Shown in pieces: positions 22,195 through 35,389 of a DNA stretch of 64,000 nucleotides (the stretch's first letter is position 1; each line of letters begins with the position of its first letter). The position numbers were made by a program, and so were the translations under genes. This stretch comes from Archegozetes longisetosus (Eukaryota > Arthropoda > Arachnida > Sarcoptiformes > Trhypochthoniidae). The stretch covers positions 12,892,220 to 12,956,219 of the forward strand of contig JAEMBT020000001.1 in the NCBI GenBank assembly GCA_018873245.2, written 5' to 3'. The notes below the pieces were generated by a model, which saw only the letters and a program-made list of their open reading frames with translations, did no database searches and was not told the origin of the DNA.

Positions 22195-24601
22195 CAGCCT
22201 GACCACATCTCTTTGGCCAATTCCTTGATTTTTTCAATAAAAACTGAATAATTACCTGGACATTCCGGAACATCAAATTTATTGCCATTTTTTAAAGTAA
22301 ATATTACTTTCTATCATATTTAGTATCATTTTTAGCAGCCTTGATTAGATTTTCGTTATTTAGTACAAAAATTTTAAATTCACAGCAATTCATTGAAAAG
22401 TTAATTTTAGTACTTATTTCAGCTTTAATTGTGTCCACATTTATTCGACTTCGGTCATCTTTCAAAATCTTTTTCATTGTGCTGAACACGCTTTTTATGA
22501 AATCATTCGCTATTGGGATTGCGTAAACAGTTTCAACGACTTTTGTTAAATTTGGTAAATCTAGAGCTGAAAATATTTTGCACCACTTACTAACAGAATT
22601 CAGAGCTTTATCTTCAGAGTTTAGCATCATTAAAAATTGATTGAATAAACTGATTTTATCAAACATCTTGTCGCGATTCACTTTCATATTCAATACATTC
22701 AAGATTTGATTGATATTTTCATAATCAAGTTTGTCGTCCAAATTAAGGACTTTAAAATGTTTGAAAATAGATGATTCAAAATTAAAATGCTTTTCTAAAT
22801 AATCCATAGCCCTGTCATAGCATTCCAATGCTTTACATTCAAAAGTCTCACGTTCAGAAACAGATATACTCTTGAGGTAATCATTAATATTAGAGCCAAA
22901 AAACATGTTTACGTCTATTTGTCAATTGTATTTTCAACTTCATCATTATGTCATATAAATTGCTTGAATTGACTTTATTGCTCTGCAAAAGTTCTAAATT
23001 CTGGTGAAATATTTCCATTAGATGTTTACTAAATTCTAAATAAAGATCAGAACTATACAATCCATTTATTTTTACGCCCCAAACAAATTCAACTATAACT
23101 TTATGACAATTATCCGTATCAATTCCTATAAAATAGTTTTTAATTTCTTTAGAATTTTTCAACAAACGCTTTATTGCTGGAAAAAGTGAAAGCCAACGAG
23201 TAGGGACATGTTTTAGTATTTTCTGGAACTCTGTTCCACTGAACTCGTAGCAAGACTTGAGAGATTCGATACGCTTTGCAGAATTTGAAAATGTGCAAAT
23301 ATTTTGATGATTAGATTTTCCACATCTAAGCCCAGTTTCATTAAGGAATATTTGGCCGTATTATTAATTAAATGACAATTAAAATTCGCTTTTACTATAA
23401 AATTATTTTCTGACTTGAAGTTTTCATAGACTGAATGATAATTACCATAATTTACATTTGCATTGTCAGCACTGTAATCAATTACTTGATTTTGATTCAA
23501 CCCATTATTGGCTAAAGATTTCTTTAAATGATTATAAATATGATCAGATTTTTCATTTGAGTCTTCGTAAAAATCAAGTACGAAATTGCATATCCCATTA
23601 GTTTTATCAAAATACTGAATGCCGATTGGAAACAGTTTAATGTTTTCCTTATTAGAAGAATCGCTTGCTATTGAAAATTCTTTACCTCTAATTTTATTCA
23701 AATGAGATTCGATAGAAGCTGGAGACAGAACATTCTTCACTATAGCTTCCATTTTGGTTCGACCACAACGTAATCCTTCGGCAATCTTGGAATCAGTAAA
23801 TAAATTCTGAATTAATTTGTTACCACAGTCAGTCGATCGGTAACTCAAGTGATGATTTACTGAATGATATACCAAACACATCTCTGAGACAACTATAGAT
23901 TTGGTTTCACTTGAATCACATTTAGCGATGAAATTGCTTAACGCTGAAGACATTTTGACCGAATTCACATTTGATTCGTGTGATTTCGATTTTCTGTGTG
24001 TAATGCCTTCTTATTTAATTGTGAATTGAGTTTTACATAATATACAATTAGCTTTGAAGTCATCAACTTTTCTCAGCCAATCTTTATATTCATCTTTCGA
24101 AAGCCATATGTCCTGGAAATAAGTCAATCTCTTCTTTGATTTCTTTGGCGATTCATCAATAGTTCGTTTGTTTGACATGATATTAGTTTGTTAGCAATTA
24201 ATTGATATAACAATAAATATTTTCAGTATTTATTGAAAACAAATATTAAATCTTTAGCGAAATGTAAATTATTTGTTCAGAAAATATAGTAACATTATAT
24301 ACTATTAGTGTGAACATTAGCAACAAATAATTATGAGTAAATGCATGACAACTTCAGGATTCAGTTATATTTTATGCCTATTTTACAGTTTTGTTTTAGT
24401 ATTGATATAGAGTAATGATAAGTACATTTACATTCTTTAAATCATTTAATACAATTTCGAAAAATCTATTTTTTAAACATTTTGTCAAACATTTGTCATT
24501 CCTGGACACTTTTATGTCAAGGAATGGTCCATTCCTTCCACCTGGACACAGTTCACGATTCCTGGACTGTTAAGGTCATTCCGGGACATGTGGTCAGGAT
24601 G
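22195..24601 (-). mobile_element. hAT-family DNA transposon, 2407 bp, complete ends but dead transposase
   Basis: The ends form short inverted repeats, CAGCCTGACCACAT on the left and CATCCTGACCACAT (read inwards) on the right, bounded by exact 8 bp duplications GCTTACAG. Subterminal copies of CCTGGACA or close variants lie at 22255, 24501, 24541, 24561 and 24581, candidates for transposase binding sites. The internal region carries the decayed transposase frame on the minus strand. The element lies just 5' of the GH31 relic. Confidence 0.9.
22304..24178 (-). pseudogene. hAT transposase, decayed
   Basis: From an ATG at 24178 the minus strand encodes a BED-type zinc finger (CILC, then HRKSKSH), with a TAA inside the finger. 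The transposase core follows: FSIASDSSN with the likely first catalytic aspartate, DYSADNANVNYG with the second, then, after a frameshift near 23310, the block HVPTRWLSLFPAI. A second shift near 22905 leads to the C-terminal dimerisation domain, with AIPIANDFIKSVFSTMKKI and DDRSRINVDTIKAEISTK. One stop and at least two frameshifts make it non-functional. The order of domains and the length, about 620 codons, fit the hAT family. Confidence 0.85.
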
Positions 24602-24609
24602 GCTTACAG
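24602..24609. repeat. right target-site duplication of the hAT element
   Basis: GCTTACAG, an exact copy of 22187-22194, directly after the right terminal repeat. Confidence 0.9.
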
Positions 24610-25180
24610 GCACATATTATTTGTGACACTGATATGCGAGTATTTTTTCAAGGGATAAGATTTAGTATTTGGACTTTGTTTCAGTGCAAAGAATAGTCTT
24701 AAGTGTTATTATATAACTTAATAAATTATTGATGAAATCCTATTACTGTTTATGCTTCATTCATGTTTAGAAAATGCTTATATTATAACCTGTAGAATTT
24801 CTCACACATTAGATAGTTATGTGTAGAAAGAGATCCGGAATTTAATTTTAGGATTATTAATAGTTTTAGACAAATACAACTATTCTTAAAAAACTTAACA
24901 TAGATTAATTGTAACTTTTCTAAAAATATCTCCCAATTTTAAAAATTAAAAATGATTTTCTATCATTCAAGGCTAGAAAATAACAAATATAAAGTTGGGT
25001 TAAGTTCCATATATTCAGAATGTATTGTAAAAAGTACAATAATAGATTAAACCTTATATTATCTTATTTTGACACAATGTTTATCTCGGTCTTTACAGTG
25101 CATAGCTGTACAAACATTTCTAGTATTTAAATAAATGAAAAACAAGTTTATAGCATCAGTGAATTTCATGCAATACCAAA

Positions 25181-25586
25181 ATGAACTCAAAAATTATTTT
25201 TGCATTACTTTTTCTATTGTTTTCAATTACATACACATCATGTGAAAGTAAGTTTAAGAACTTATTTAAAACAGTTTGATTCTTAATAGTTAATTAGTTT
25301 TCTTACTATTTAGAGACCAAAGCTGAGTGTGTGGCCACTTACGAGTCGTGGGGTTGCCAGTCTGGAACTATTAAATGCCATGCTCTGTGTGAGAATAGAA
25401 ACTACACTGGGTTTGTAATCAATTATTTGGACGAATCTTTGATACCTCAGTTGTTTTAAATTTAAATTTGTTTATTTAATTTATAGCCCATGTACTGATG
25501 ACTGTCGCTATGCATGTGTTTGTAGAACGGGATACTTGAGACAGGGTCCAGATGGGGAGTGTATTCGTACAGAACAATGTTCCTAA
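25181..25586 (+). CDS. secreted TIL-domain protease-inhibitor-like protein
   Basis: Three exons, 25181-25247, 25314-25410 and 25487-25586, with GT/AG borders and in-phase joins, give an 87-residue protein. Residues 1-22 are a signal peptide (MNSKIIFALLFLLFSITYTS). The mature part has ten cysteines in the trypsin-inhibitor-like (TIL) spacing, including the closing pattern C-x3-C-V-C followed by C-I-R-T-E-Q-C at the end. TIL proteins are small secreted serine-protease inhibitors of haemolymph, gut or saliva, held by five disulfides; the reactive loop sits around ENRNYTGPC. A polyadenylation-like AATAAA is near 25634. The 40.5 kb gene is a divergent relative with one intron fewer. Target protease unknown. 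Confidence 0.85.
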
Positions 25587-25589
25587 ATT

Positions 25590-28500
25590 CATAAATAATT
25601 AAGACTCTTTTATTAAAGACACATTATCTGCTGAATAAATGAATTTATCTTTACTAAGTGCTTGTTTTGCAAGAAGTGATGTAATTAATCAAATTCTAAT
25701 AAACTTGTAATTTTTTTTTCAAGTCAGAATTTGTAAAATAAAAATGATTTCATTTAAGTTTAGACTTTTCGCGACACGCATTTCATTTCGGACACTAAAC
25801 TTGAATGATATTTGTAAGAAAAAAGTCTGTGAATCACTTTAAAGGTTACTTTTTTTGGTTATATTCCCTATGATTAAGTTGTAATTAAATTTATGCGAAT
25901 ATCAAATCAGACCAAATAAGCCCATCTCATTGGAATGGTAGCAATTGTTTGAGTTATACTTTCAAAATTGTTAAAATTTCATGAGTTGCTATTACTTGAA
26001 ATGCATTTTGATGCAAAATTTTCTCTAAATAAAACCATTTGAATATCGTTTTGTAAAATTGTGCAAAACATAAGCCACATTAGAAATGGCCATAAGCCTT
26101 CAATATTAAATGTTTTCATAACTAACGAAAACATTGATCAAATGGAACTTTTAGGTGACTAATGGTTTAAACAAGACTAGAACAAACTGTTCGTATAGCT
26201 ATAACTCTCGAATCGTATTCGATCGATGCTGTGGAAAATGAATTCATAAATGCTTTCTCTGAAAGATATCATTTTTGAAATTTCTTTTAAATTTCTTTCT
26301 AAAAGTTATTGTGGACAGGGATCCTCGAATCTGCGGTAAAATGTGAAATCAACTACTTTACACTGGGAGAATCTCTCCGGTGAAATTATGTGCACTCGAA
26401 ACAATTTTACATTTTTCATAAGGGTTTCAAGAGTTCTTTAGATTAATCAAAAATAAATACTAGAAAAGCAGAAAATTCATTCCATTTTTGTGACTTATTT
26501 TTTAAAATTCTGGTTTGAAAAAATGATTCGATATGAAGAGCTTTGTTTCAAAGTTTCGTGAAAAAAGTCAAATTTAAAAATATTAAATTTGTTTTGAGCT
26601 TAATTATTGATGCCTTATAAAACATAATAGTCAGTTTTGGGCTCCAAATTGACCTGGAAACTTACAATTTTCTGTACGATTTAGCCAGTTTTATGCCTGT
26701 GTCGCACAATATTTCTTTCTCAACAGTGCCATAACGATATAATTGTGAATGAAACCCTATACTTATATCTCTAAAAGCTATAAGTGCACCATTCTTCACT
26801 GTAACCAAATGCCTTCACAATCGATGAAACATATTCTATGAACAATGAATGAAGCAAAGCAATATGGAATTAGTTTACGGTAGTAACTTTCAATCAACTT
26901 TTTCACACCAGATTAGGACAAACTGCCTGAATAACTATCTCTTTAAATGCATATTCAATCAACAACGCTTTAGATAATTGTATCATAAACACTTTTTATC
27001 GAGTGAGATTTTAAATAATCATTAAATTGAAAAATTAAGATGCACGAATAAATTAATTGAATCTTAAAATTGAATTTTCTGAGCAATAAATAATGACTTT
27101 TGGCGCAGCTATCAAATAAGATATTGACGACACATTGATAATTATACCTCGTATTTGTTCAACAATTTTTGGTAGTATTAATTCAATCAATTCGACCATT
27201 GATACCATATTTTCATTTATATATTTATCACAGAAACCAATCGATATATAAGTAAATTATTCAGGCTTTTCGTAAATTACTTTAACATTTTTAACCAAAA
27301 AGGTCTATACTTTCAAATGAGTATTTGTTGAATCCTGCCGTAGATATCTCTTCGCACAAAATCTACCACAAGAGACTTGATCTGTTTGAAAAATAAATCT
27401 TATTTATTGTGAATAGCTTTGTTGAATAAGACAAAGATTCAATATTCATCAAACTAGAAAACAGATTTCGAAATAATGATGCTTGATCTGATAAAAGAGA
27501 GCAAATTATATTAAAGTTTTTAATAACTAGAAATTGGGAAGGTTTATGGTTAATTTTAGAAATGCTAAAATATTTAACAATTAGATATTCAAAACTCTAA
27601 TTCGAGTGTCGGGAATTTCTTTTAGGATTTAGCGAATCAACAAAGTTATGAGGAAACTGCTAAATACTATTTAGTTAAAATGAAGGCAGAATTGATATTT
27701 GACTTAAACCTTCACTTACGTAAAGTGAATAAATAGGTCGATAAATAAGAAAAATGTTAAAATAAAGAACGATGCATACACTCGGGATCTCATGATATAT
27801 TTTAATAAAGGTCATCATCCCGATCAAAGTTGTCAATGGGCCCACCTCTGTATAACTTATAGTTTATCCGTTAGATTTCCTCAAAGTAAACGTTTAAAAA
27901 GTATCTTTGATTTTCTCTAAGGATATTATAGATATCGAAAAACGGGTTTCATAATTGTAATCGGCGTTAAATTCTACATCGAAATCATATAACATATAGT
28001 AAAAAATCTTAAAGTGCAAAAATTCGATATAAAATATTTAAAGTCGAATATCTCGAAGAGTATTCGATATAAACAAATTCGTATTTCATATTCGGAATCA
28101 GCGTTAAAAAATACATATAGATCAGTTGAAAAGTCAATTTATAAAATAATGAATTTCATCCTGCCATCCACCTATGCATTAATGTGTCAATAATAACAAA
28201 TAATTATATAATTGATAGCCAGGGTTTGTCAAACTTCTTTCACTTGTGCATTTCGAATCTGCTTCAGTATCATCCAATTAAGCTAAATTTTCTTTCGTGA
28301 TAAATAAACATTTTAAAACTTAATAAGAATAACAAAGCTTGAGATATATCTTTTGTTGTGAGCTACGCATAATCAAAATCATAGCTTAAGTACTATTTTG
28401 ATAATTACTTCGATTATATGCTCGTTTCAATTACATCAAAAATCATACCAAACCTGGGATTGAGATTTTTTGAATAAATCTCTGCAAAAGTCAACTACTG

Positions 28501-29641
28501 AATGAGTCTAAATAAAATATAATTTTAGAAACTTCAAGCATTTTTTGTTAACGAAAGAACATGCGGTTATAGTTTTCTAATTTCTGGACGTTCACTGATT
28601 TTATTATGTAAATATAGAAATAAGTACTTAATATTAGTATTGAAAATAAGATTTGTTAGCAATTAAATATTTGAGAAAATTGCCTAAGAACAATTATTTA
28701 TTTATTGCTACACTAATAGAAAAATTGAACTTAGTCTCAGTTAAATTTGGACTCTTGTTGAACAAAAAACCTGAGAAGAAATGCAAGTTTAGATTTCTAT
28801 GACAATCACAATTATAGTATTTTGACTGACAATAGCTCTAATATGTTCAATTATGTTTTTCAAAACTAAAAATACAAGGAAGGCTGATAAGATACTTTGT
28901 TAAGGGCGTATTTTTCTAGTGTAGAACAACATTTAAAGACAAAATGTTTGGAATCCTTGTGAAGAAAAGTAAGTCAAAAGGTTAAAAATGCTCAAATCTA
29001 TTGGTAATATTGGGAATGAGAAATTTTGATGTGTTATAAAGGATTTATGTATGGCGAAAATGGCAGTAACTCTTTCAGTTAATAGTTTCAGTTAACTCAG
29101 TTAACAGGGATATAAATCTATCTAATCTTGATCTTCATTTTAGAACTAAATTACTGTAATTATTATTTGAAATTATTTTCTGGTTGCTCTTAATCATCGA
29201 ATTCTGATATAAGTTGAATTTGAACAAAGCAGCTTTTAATCTTTGTCGTCAATACTCGAGGCTTACATACCTAAGTCATAATCTAAGCCAAATTAAAATT
29301 GCATTGAGTGAAAGAAAAATATCAGTAACAGTTTTTCCTTTCATAGCCAACAAAATGAGTAACTTTTTCAGTTCAAACAAAGCAAATACTTAAGTGGATT
29401 AGTAGAGGAAACCACTGCGCATAAAAAAGTAATCAAAGAGAAGTCACCTAAAACATGATTCTCGACTCATGACATTTAGATTTGAATTATCTTTAGTTTC
29501 TATTAGTGATACTTAAAGTCAAATCATTTATCAACAATAAATAAAGTCGTATTTAATGAGTAAAATATTTCCTAAGTTTTACTTATTTGATTTGTTATTA
29601 TAACTTAAAAATTTGTTGAAAATTCTTTGATTGAGATAATA
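25590..29641. other. intergenic, no gene recognised
   Basis: About 4 kb of AT-rich sequence without a supportable gene. Two diverged copies of an interspersed repeat are visible at about 26165-26275 and 26920-27010, related to one at 3865-3945 (shared words such as AACTATCTCTT, ATTCAATC and AAATGCTTTCTCTGAAAG). Nothing else stands out on either strand. Confidence 0.45.
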
Positions 29642-30369
29642 ATGTCTGGTGAAAATGTAGAGTCTGGCGAACATGAAAAAGAAGAATGTGAACCTATGAG
29701 ACAAAAAGTGAAACCAAAAGCAAAATATAGAGTGAAAGTGACCGAACCTATCAAAAAGTCATATCTCTGTAGAATCGGTAAATTTTTTATTTATAAAAAA
29801 TGATACAAATGTTTGTGTTAATAATCTGAAAAATTCAAAGCTTCTCTTGGCTTCACATTCATCGGACATTCGATGATATTATCATTTGGTAACAAATTTT
29901 ACCTTCAATTGAAGACTTGATAGCTATACAACTCATACTATGAAAGCATTATTTTATCACATAAAAGGCTCCGTTTTTGTCAATGACTGTCCTCTGAGAC
30001 CATCGATTCCTATAGTTCTCATATTATACGGAAGTTTTGGTATTCTGAATGGTCTACTGCAATATATGAAAATAAGATTTGATACAAATAAGAAAACCAT
30101 GCAGATATTACAAATCGTATTTGGAATTGGTTTAATTTCGTGTTTCATAACGTGTAAGTTACGGATTACAACACTTTTCAATGAATTGAAATACTTTTCT
30201 TTCGAAAATAGTATGCATTACAGTTTATACAAGTGAGAATCCGGCAAATTCGAGTAAATATTGCAATAGTAAACTATTTCGATTTGCGTTTTATTTCCCA
30301 GTTATTATATTCACATTTGTTATGGTAATTGTTTGTTCCTTAATTTTAATTCGTTACTGTAAGAAATAG
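29642..30369 (+). CDS. TMEM272-like small four-helix membrane protein, intact
   Basis: Four exons, 29642-29777, 29841-29888, 29968-30153 and 30212-30369, keep frame and give 175 residues. The lysine/glutamate-rich start (MSGENVESGEHEKEECEPM) resembles the other copies in composition only. Exon 2 encodes the first helix. Exon 3 has NDCPLRPSIPIVLILYGSFG, the family signature, and a third helix. Exon 4 has ITVYTSENP, KYCNSKLFRFAFYFP and a final helix ending RYCKK. Exon borders and phases equal those at 9.9 and 37.0 kb, confirming a shared origin. It is more divergent than the 33.8/37.0 kb pair and lacks their long C-terminal tail. Acceptors of exons 3 and 4 were chosen by phase and by the family motif. 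Confidence 0.72.
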
Positions 30370-33300
30370 TATTTTGTCACTGATTTTATTTTATAAATTT
30401 GAGAAACTAAATAAACTTCAAAAATGTAAGACTTGTTGGAATGATCTTTATTTCAAATATTTTATACATATCTGGTTGTGATTGGATACTAAAATGTGAT
30501 CTTGCGAGTATTTGAGATATCACAAATCATTTAAGAAATAATACAATAAACGAAATGAGCAAATTTTAATCTAAGCCTATAAAAGTATTGGCTTAATAAA
30601 AATATTTCATTTAGTTATTTTGTCAATCCAGTTGCAATATTCAATTTAGAAAATGTTAATTTTATCTTCAAACTCAAGTGATATTAAGAATATGGATAAA
30701 AAAATCCAAATACCTATCATGAAATAGTAGCTTCGTAATATCTAAGATTGTCTTCAAAAAGATATCTACTATCTGAAGGTTTCATAGTAATTCATTGAAC
30801 TCAAGTGACATTTATACTAATATTTGATCTAGTAATTTTACTTGCTTTCTGGATATACTCAGAGTATCAGTTACAGAAAATAGTATTTTATGCTTTGTTT
30901 TGGTGAAGTTTTGGCCAGCGCTGTTTTGGCGCTAATTAGCTAAGAAGAGTAATTTTATAAAATATGTTACCAAGCAATGTATGTGTGGTGCGGATATTCC
31001 GCTGTTCATTTGGGTCCTACTCTGTTTCTATCATGAATAATTCAAAACTGATTTTATCATTTAGAACCTTATTGTACTGAAATGAAATCCAAAACTGAGT
31101 GCTATCAGGTTCTAAATGGTCAAAAATTGATAAATAACTAAATCGAAACAAATTTTTATCTAAGAAATTTGAAGAGGAAAGTAAGAAATCAGTTTCGAAC
31201 ATTTTAAGAATGTTTCGACATAATTCGGTCAAAAAATTTTTAAGTCGAAATCCGATTTGACAGTTTTTATGTCTCAAATTTTCAAATATTTAATTAAGAA
31301 ATTATTTGGATGACTGAAAAGTGAATTTTTGTAAAGAAATGACGCATTTAACAGCAGTTTATTAAGGAATCGAATTTATCGATATAGAAGAAATTGAAGT
31401 GACTAAATCAATTTTGAAAAAATGAAATATCAGCAGAATATAATTCTTTTCATTGGACTTCTATGAGATTTAATTTTAATAACCCGAAAGATTATGAAAA
31501 CGCCTGCTTTACAAACATTTTGCTCATCTAATTCGACTAATTCGGCAATTACAACTGAACCAGATATCAATTTATAATCTTGAATAAATACCAGCGTCAA
31601 AGCCACGATAAGATATATGAATTCGCTAGTAACTCATTTTGTCAAAAAATTGATTTAAAACCTTACAGTACCGTCAACAGATAAAAGTTATGTATTTGTT
31701 ATCACTAAAAAGATGCAGAAGAGTTGATAAACCTAACGGCTCAACAACTCATTTAGATCTGTATTAAGTTTAGTGATATTAATCAATAAATGAATGCTTT
31801 AAAAATTAGTTTGGAACTTTGATAAAATAGACTTTGACTCATCTTTGTAGTTGAGTCAATGCTACATCTGTTACAAAAGTGATAGCTCGAGAGAGCGGTC
31901 CGACCCATCATTAAAATTATTTAAATTGAATCACAGTTGACTGTTGAAATATTTTGATTGAAATAGTTTGATATATCTTATCAGTAACTTTCATTCTATA
32001 GCTCATGAATATCAAATAAACTGACTTCAGCTACGAATAACGTTACTCTATTATGTTTTTTAATTACTGAGTAATGCTATAATTTGACGCTATAAACTTG
32101 TAGTTTCAATTTCTGTCTCGTCCCTCTTATCTCATCCAAACGCATCAGAGATTAATCCGGGATCTATGCATAACTTTTTTCGACCGACTGTACTCAGGCG
32201 GCGAAATGACAAAATAATGTAAGGATAAGTAGTTGATAAACCTTATCGCGAAAAGTATTTCGATTTAAAAAAAAAACAACATGAATGATTACAAACAATT
32301 ATTAGTGCCTAACTCTCATTCACATCTGTAGTTGAGTAAAGCTAAAAGTTTGATAAAAATTTCAAAATAGGATTAGTTCTAAACTTTTAGTAATTGACTT
32401 CCAATTTAAAAGTAGTATTCAATGCTTTTTATAAGCATACTATTAAACCTAAGACTCTTCAAAAAGCATGTTCATATAGTCTTATGTCATTAAGCAAAAA
32501 TTTTCGGATTGTAAATATGACTCAATTTTTAAAATTAATTTTCCAAAATGTTAACCAAATTTTATTTTGATGTGAGTGAATTGAGTATATTTCAAAATTT
32601 AAAGGATTAAAATTGTTTTCTTGAGGTACCACAAGCATTTATCAATGTAATTCGTAGAAGTAGCACATAGAAACTAAAGTCGCTTAAGGCAAAAGTAAAA
32701 TTTTCAATACTAAACTTAATAAGCTGCAGCACAAATGTGCCCTGCAAAATTTAGGGCACCCTAGTTGACACCCCAATATATAACCCTATGATTGAGAATA
32801 CTCTAAGTTATACATAAATTGTCAAATACTGTAACTAAATCGACAAAAGTTTCTATAAAATCATGTAATAGTTTCAAAAATCTTGTAGCAAACAGATTAA
32901 TTGGAGCCTTAAAAAAGAGTATAAATACAATATCAAGAGAAAATGTTTAATATTTAGCTTGTAAAAATAAGACTCTACTACGTTCTACTAAATTTTTTAC
33001 ACCGGGAAGCATCAGAAAATATTGAGGGATATATTGGAAAGTCAAGAACTAGATAGGAAAGATTTACAACTTAAAAGCAATTTTACAGCTTAAAGGATTT
33101 GGTAACGCTATATATTCTGATTAATTATTTGCTAATGAGATAAAACAATTATTTTCTTGCATCTGTATTTTTGGGGTAAGTCCAAAGTTTACGTTACTTT
33201 CTGTCATAAAATAGTTCACTTGACAGACTAAAGATAATAATTTGTAATAATATACAATATCAATAAGACAAACCTATTTCTATATTAACCTGCTTGTGAT

Positions 33301-33764
33301 GTACATAAACCTATTGTCGAAATTTATTTTTAATTTGCTTTAATTACTATATTGGCTGTTCTATAAATTTGTTCATGTCTTCAAAATTATGATCTAATGG
33401 CAATCGTTCTACAACAACGCATCACTTCTGGTTACTAAAAAAGGTTATTAACTTGTTGGATGTAAACAAGCAAAGGTTATTATATTTATGTATTTTCAGA
33501 ACTGAGTTAACTTCATTATAGAGAATGTTTTGAAGTCATATCTCTATTGCTTTATTATCACTAAAACAAAAAATTTATCCATTGTTTGATAGTCTCCATA
33601 GTTATTTATTGACTAAGTGACATATATTCACAATTAATCGAATTCCTTGACTAAGCTTTAATAATGAAATAGCAGTTACTAAAATTAACTGATGATTTGC
33701 TAAGTAAAATATTTTCTAAATTGTCTATGATCAATATTTTCACTCAAACACAATTTTGAGAAAA
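30370..33764. other. intergenic, no gene recognised
   Basis: About 3.4 kb. The minus-strand frame at 31017-31277 (86 codons) has no domain signal and I do not call it. No tRNA or repeat structure was recognised here. Confidence 0.4.
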
Positions 33765-34931
33765 ATGTCTGAAATTGATACTGAAAGTGCTAAATCTTTA
33801 GAAGAAGAACCGATGATAGAGGAAGGAAAAGAAAAAGTTGGCGAAAACAAAACCGACGATGAATTTAAGAGCAAACCTATGAAAAAGAAAATAATTGATG
33901 CTAGAAATGAGTCAGAAGGAAAAGTACAATTTTTAGGGTCTGTTTTCGGAATTATTTTAGAGTCAGGTCTGTAATTGCAATTTTTCAGTCATTTTATAGA
34001 AGCTTAAAAAGTTTTTTGTTTAAAAGCTTCTTTCTATTAAGTTTGCTTGACTTCTATTATAAAATGACCAATAGAAATATTTCTTAGGTTAGTTATTGTT
34101 AGAGGAATTCATTTTGTCTTTTCAAATGCTAGATATTATATGATTTATTTATTATAAAACTTTTGGAAAATCGTTGAATTTAAGACAATAATTAATTTAT
34201 TAGAATGTTTTTTAAATTTAAATCAACATATTCACGACTATGAAATCGTTTATTCACAATTCAGTTGTTGGACTGATAGCATTAGTACTGGTGAATGTTA
34301 TTGGTATCGCACAAATTGCTATTGGTATTTATCAATCAAAAAAGATTAATTAGATAGTGAAAATCTAATTATTTTCTTTCAATGAAACTCATAATTAGGC
34401 TCTATATATATAAATGACTGCACAATACGTCCCGGAATACCAATTGTTTTAATAGTTAGCGGCTCGATTGGAATTCTGCAAAGTTTTTCTGAAAGTATCA
34501 ACAAAAAAATTGGAGCAAACTGAAAAAATCAAAAAAATCAATCAGGATTTATTTCGACAAGCGTTCAAATAGCATTCAGATTCGTGAACAATACTTTGCG
34601 TTCACTAGCAATAGGAAGCTTTATAGCATGTAAATATATACGAACCCTTAAGTCGATTTTCAGTTGCATGAAAAGTACATTTTCTAAATTGTTTTATACT
34701 TTTTATTCAATAGGGTGTATACTAGTCTATAGTTGCTATAAGCCTGACTTTGATGACACTGATTCAGACAATTATTGTCATCCGAATCTATACTTATTCG
34801 CATTTTGGTTATTGAACATCTTCTCCATGATAATTATCATATTTTGTTTTTGTTGTTGTGGTTTCAATTGTGATTTTGCTATTATAAACAGAAAAAAGCT
34901 TGAAATAAAAGTGAACAAGGATCATGAGTAG
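33765..34931 (+). pseudogene. TMEM272-like four-helix protein with one premature stop
   Basis: Four exons, 33765-33966, 34265-34324, 34399-34629 and 34714-34931, have family-typical borders and phases. Exon 1 is a charged tail (EEEPMIEEGKEKVGENK); exon 2 the first helix (GLIALVLVNVIGIAQIAIG); exon 3 carries NDCTIRPGIPIVLIVSGSIG; exon 4 has DTDSDNYCHPNLYLFAFWLL, a cysteine-rich helix end and a basic tail. A single in-frame TGA at 34521-34523 lies in the cytoplasmic loop of exon 3, after the second helix, while downstream coding is fully preserved. The first donor (GTCTGT) is also weak. Either a young pseudogene or a locus with a segregating null. It is closest to the intact copy at 37.0 kb. 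Confidence 0.7.
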
Positions 34932-35389
34932 TACTATTAATACAATCTGCGAAACAACTTATGACAGAAAATTTGAATAAATTTCGTGCCAATACAAGCA
35001 TACCATTAATTTTGTCCATTTGTATTTATATCATGTGTACAATGATTTCAGCTTTTCAATGATTTGAGCTTTTACTGTAGATTAAATAAACTTTATTGTT
35101 AGAGGTGAATAAGTTTTCGTTGTCCAAATGTTTTGTTAAAAGCTTAACAGTAAATGAATTTCCTGTAAATAAAAGCTTGAAATTAGGTTAGCAGATGTAT
35201 GTGATCAAATTTTTGTTTTCAAATATGTAGTATCTATATATTCATTAAATTACAGCTACTCGAAGCTTTTTAGCCCACAATTATTCAAAGCAATGTTTTT
35301 CATCTATTGTTGACTTACTCTTTGGATATAAATTCATAATTTATGACTACTTTTTGAATATTTTTTTGTAAATTTGCAACTGATAAACC
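34932..35389. other. intergenic spacer, nothing recognised
   Basis: Roughly 450 bp of AT-rich sequence between the TMEM272-like copy and the small single-helix ORF. It probably holds the 3' end of the first and the promoter of the second. Confidence 0.4.

Noticed and set aside
22195..24601. Possibility of a CRISPR-like or prokaryotic array from the repeated CCTGGACA words
   Set aside because: The repeats are irregularly spaced, subterminal and inside an element with hAT ends; the window is clearly eukaryotic.
31017..31277. 86-codon minus-strand frame
   Set aside because: No domain signal, no start context, isolated.
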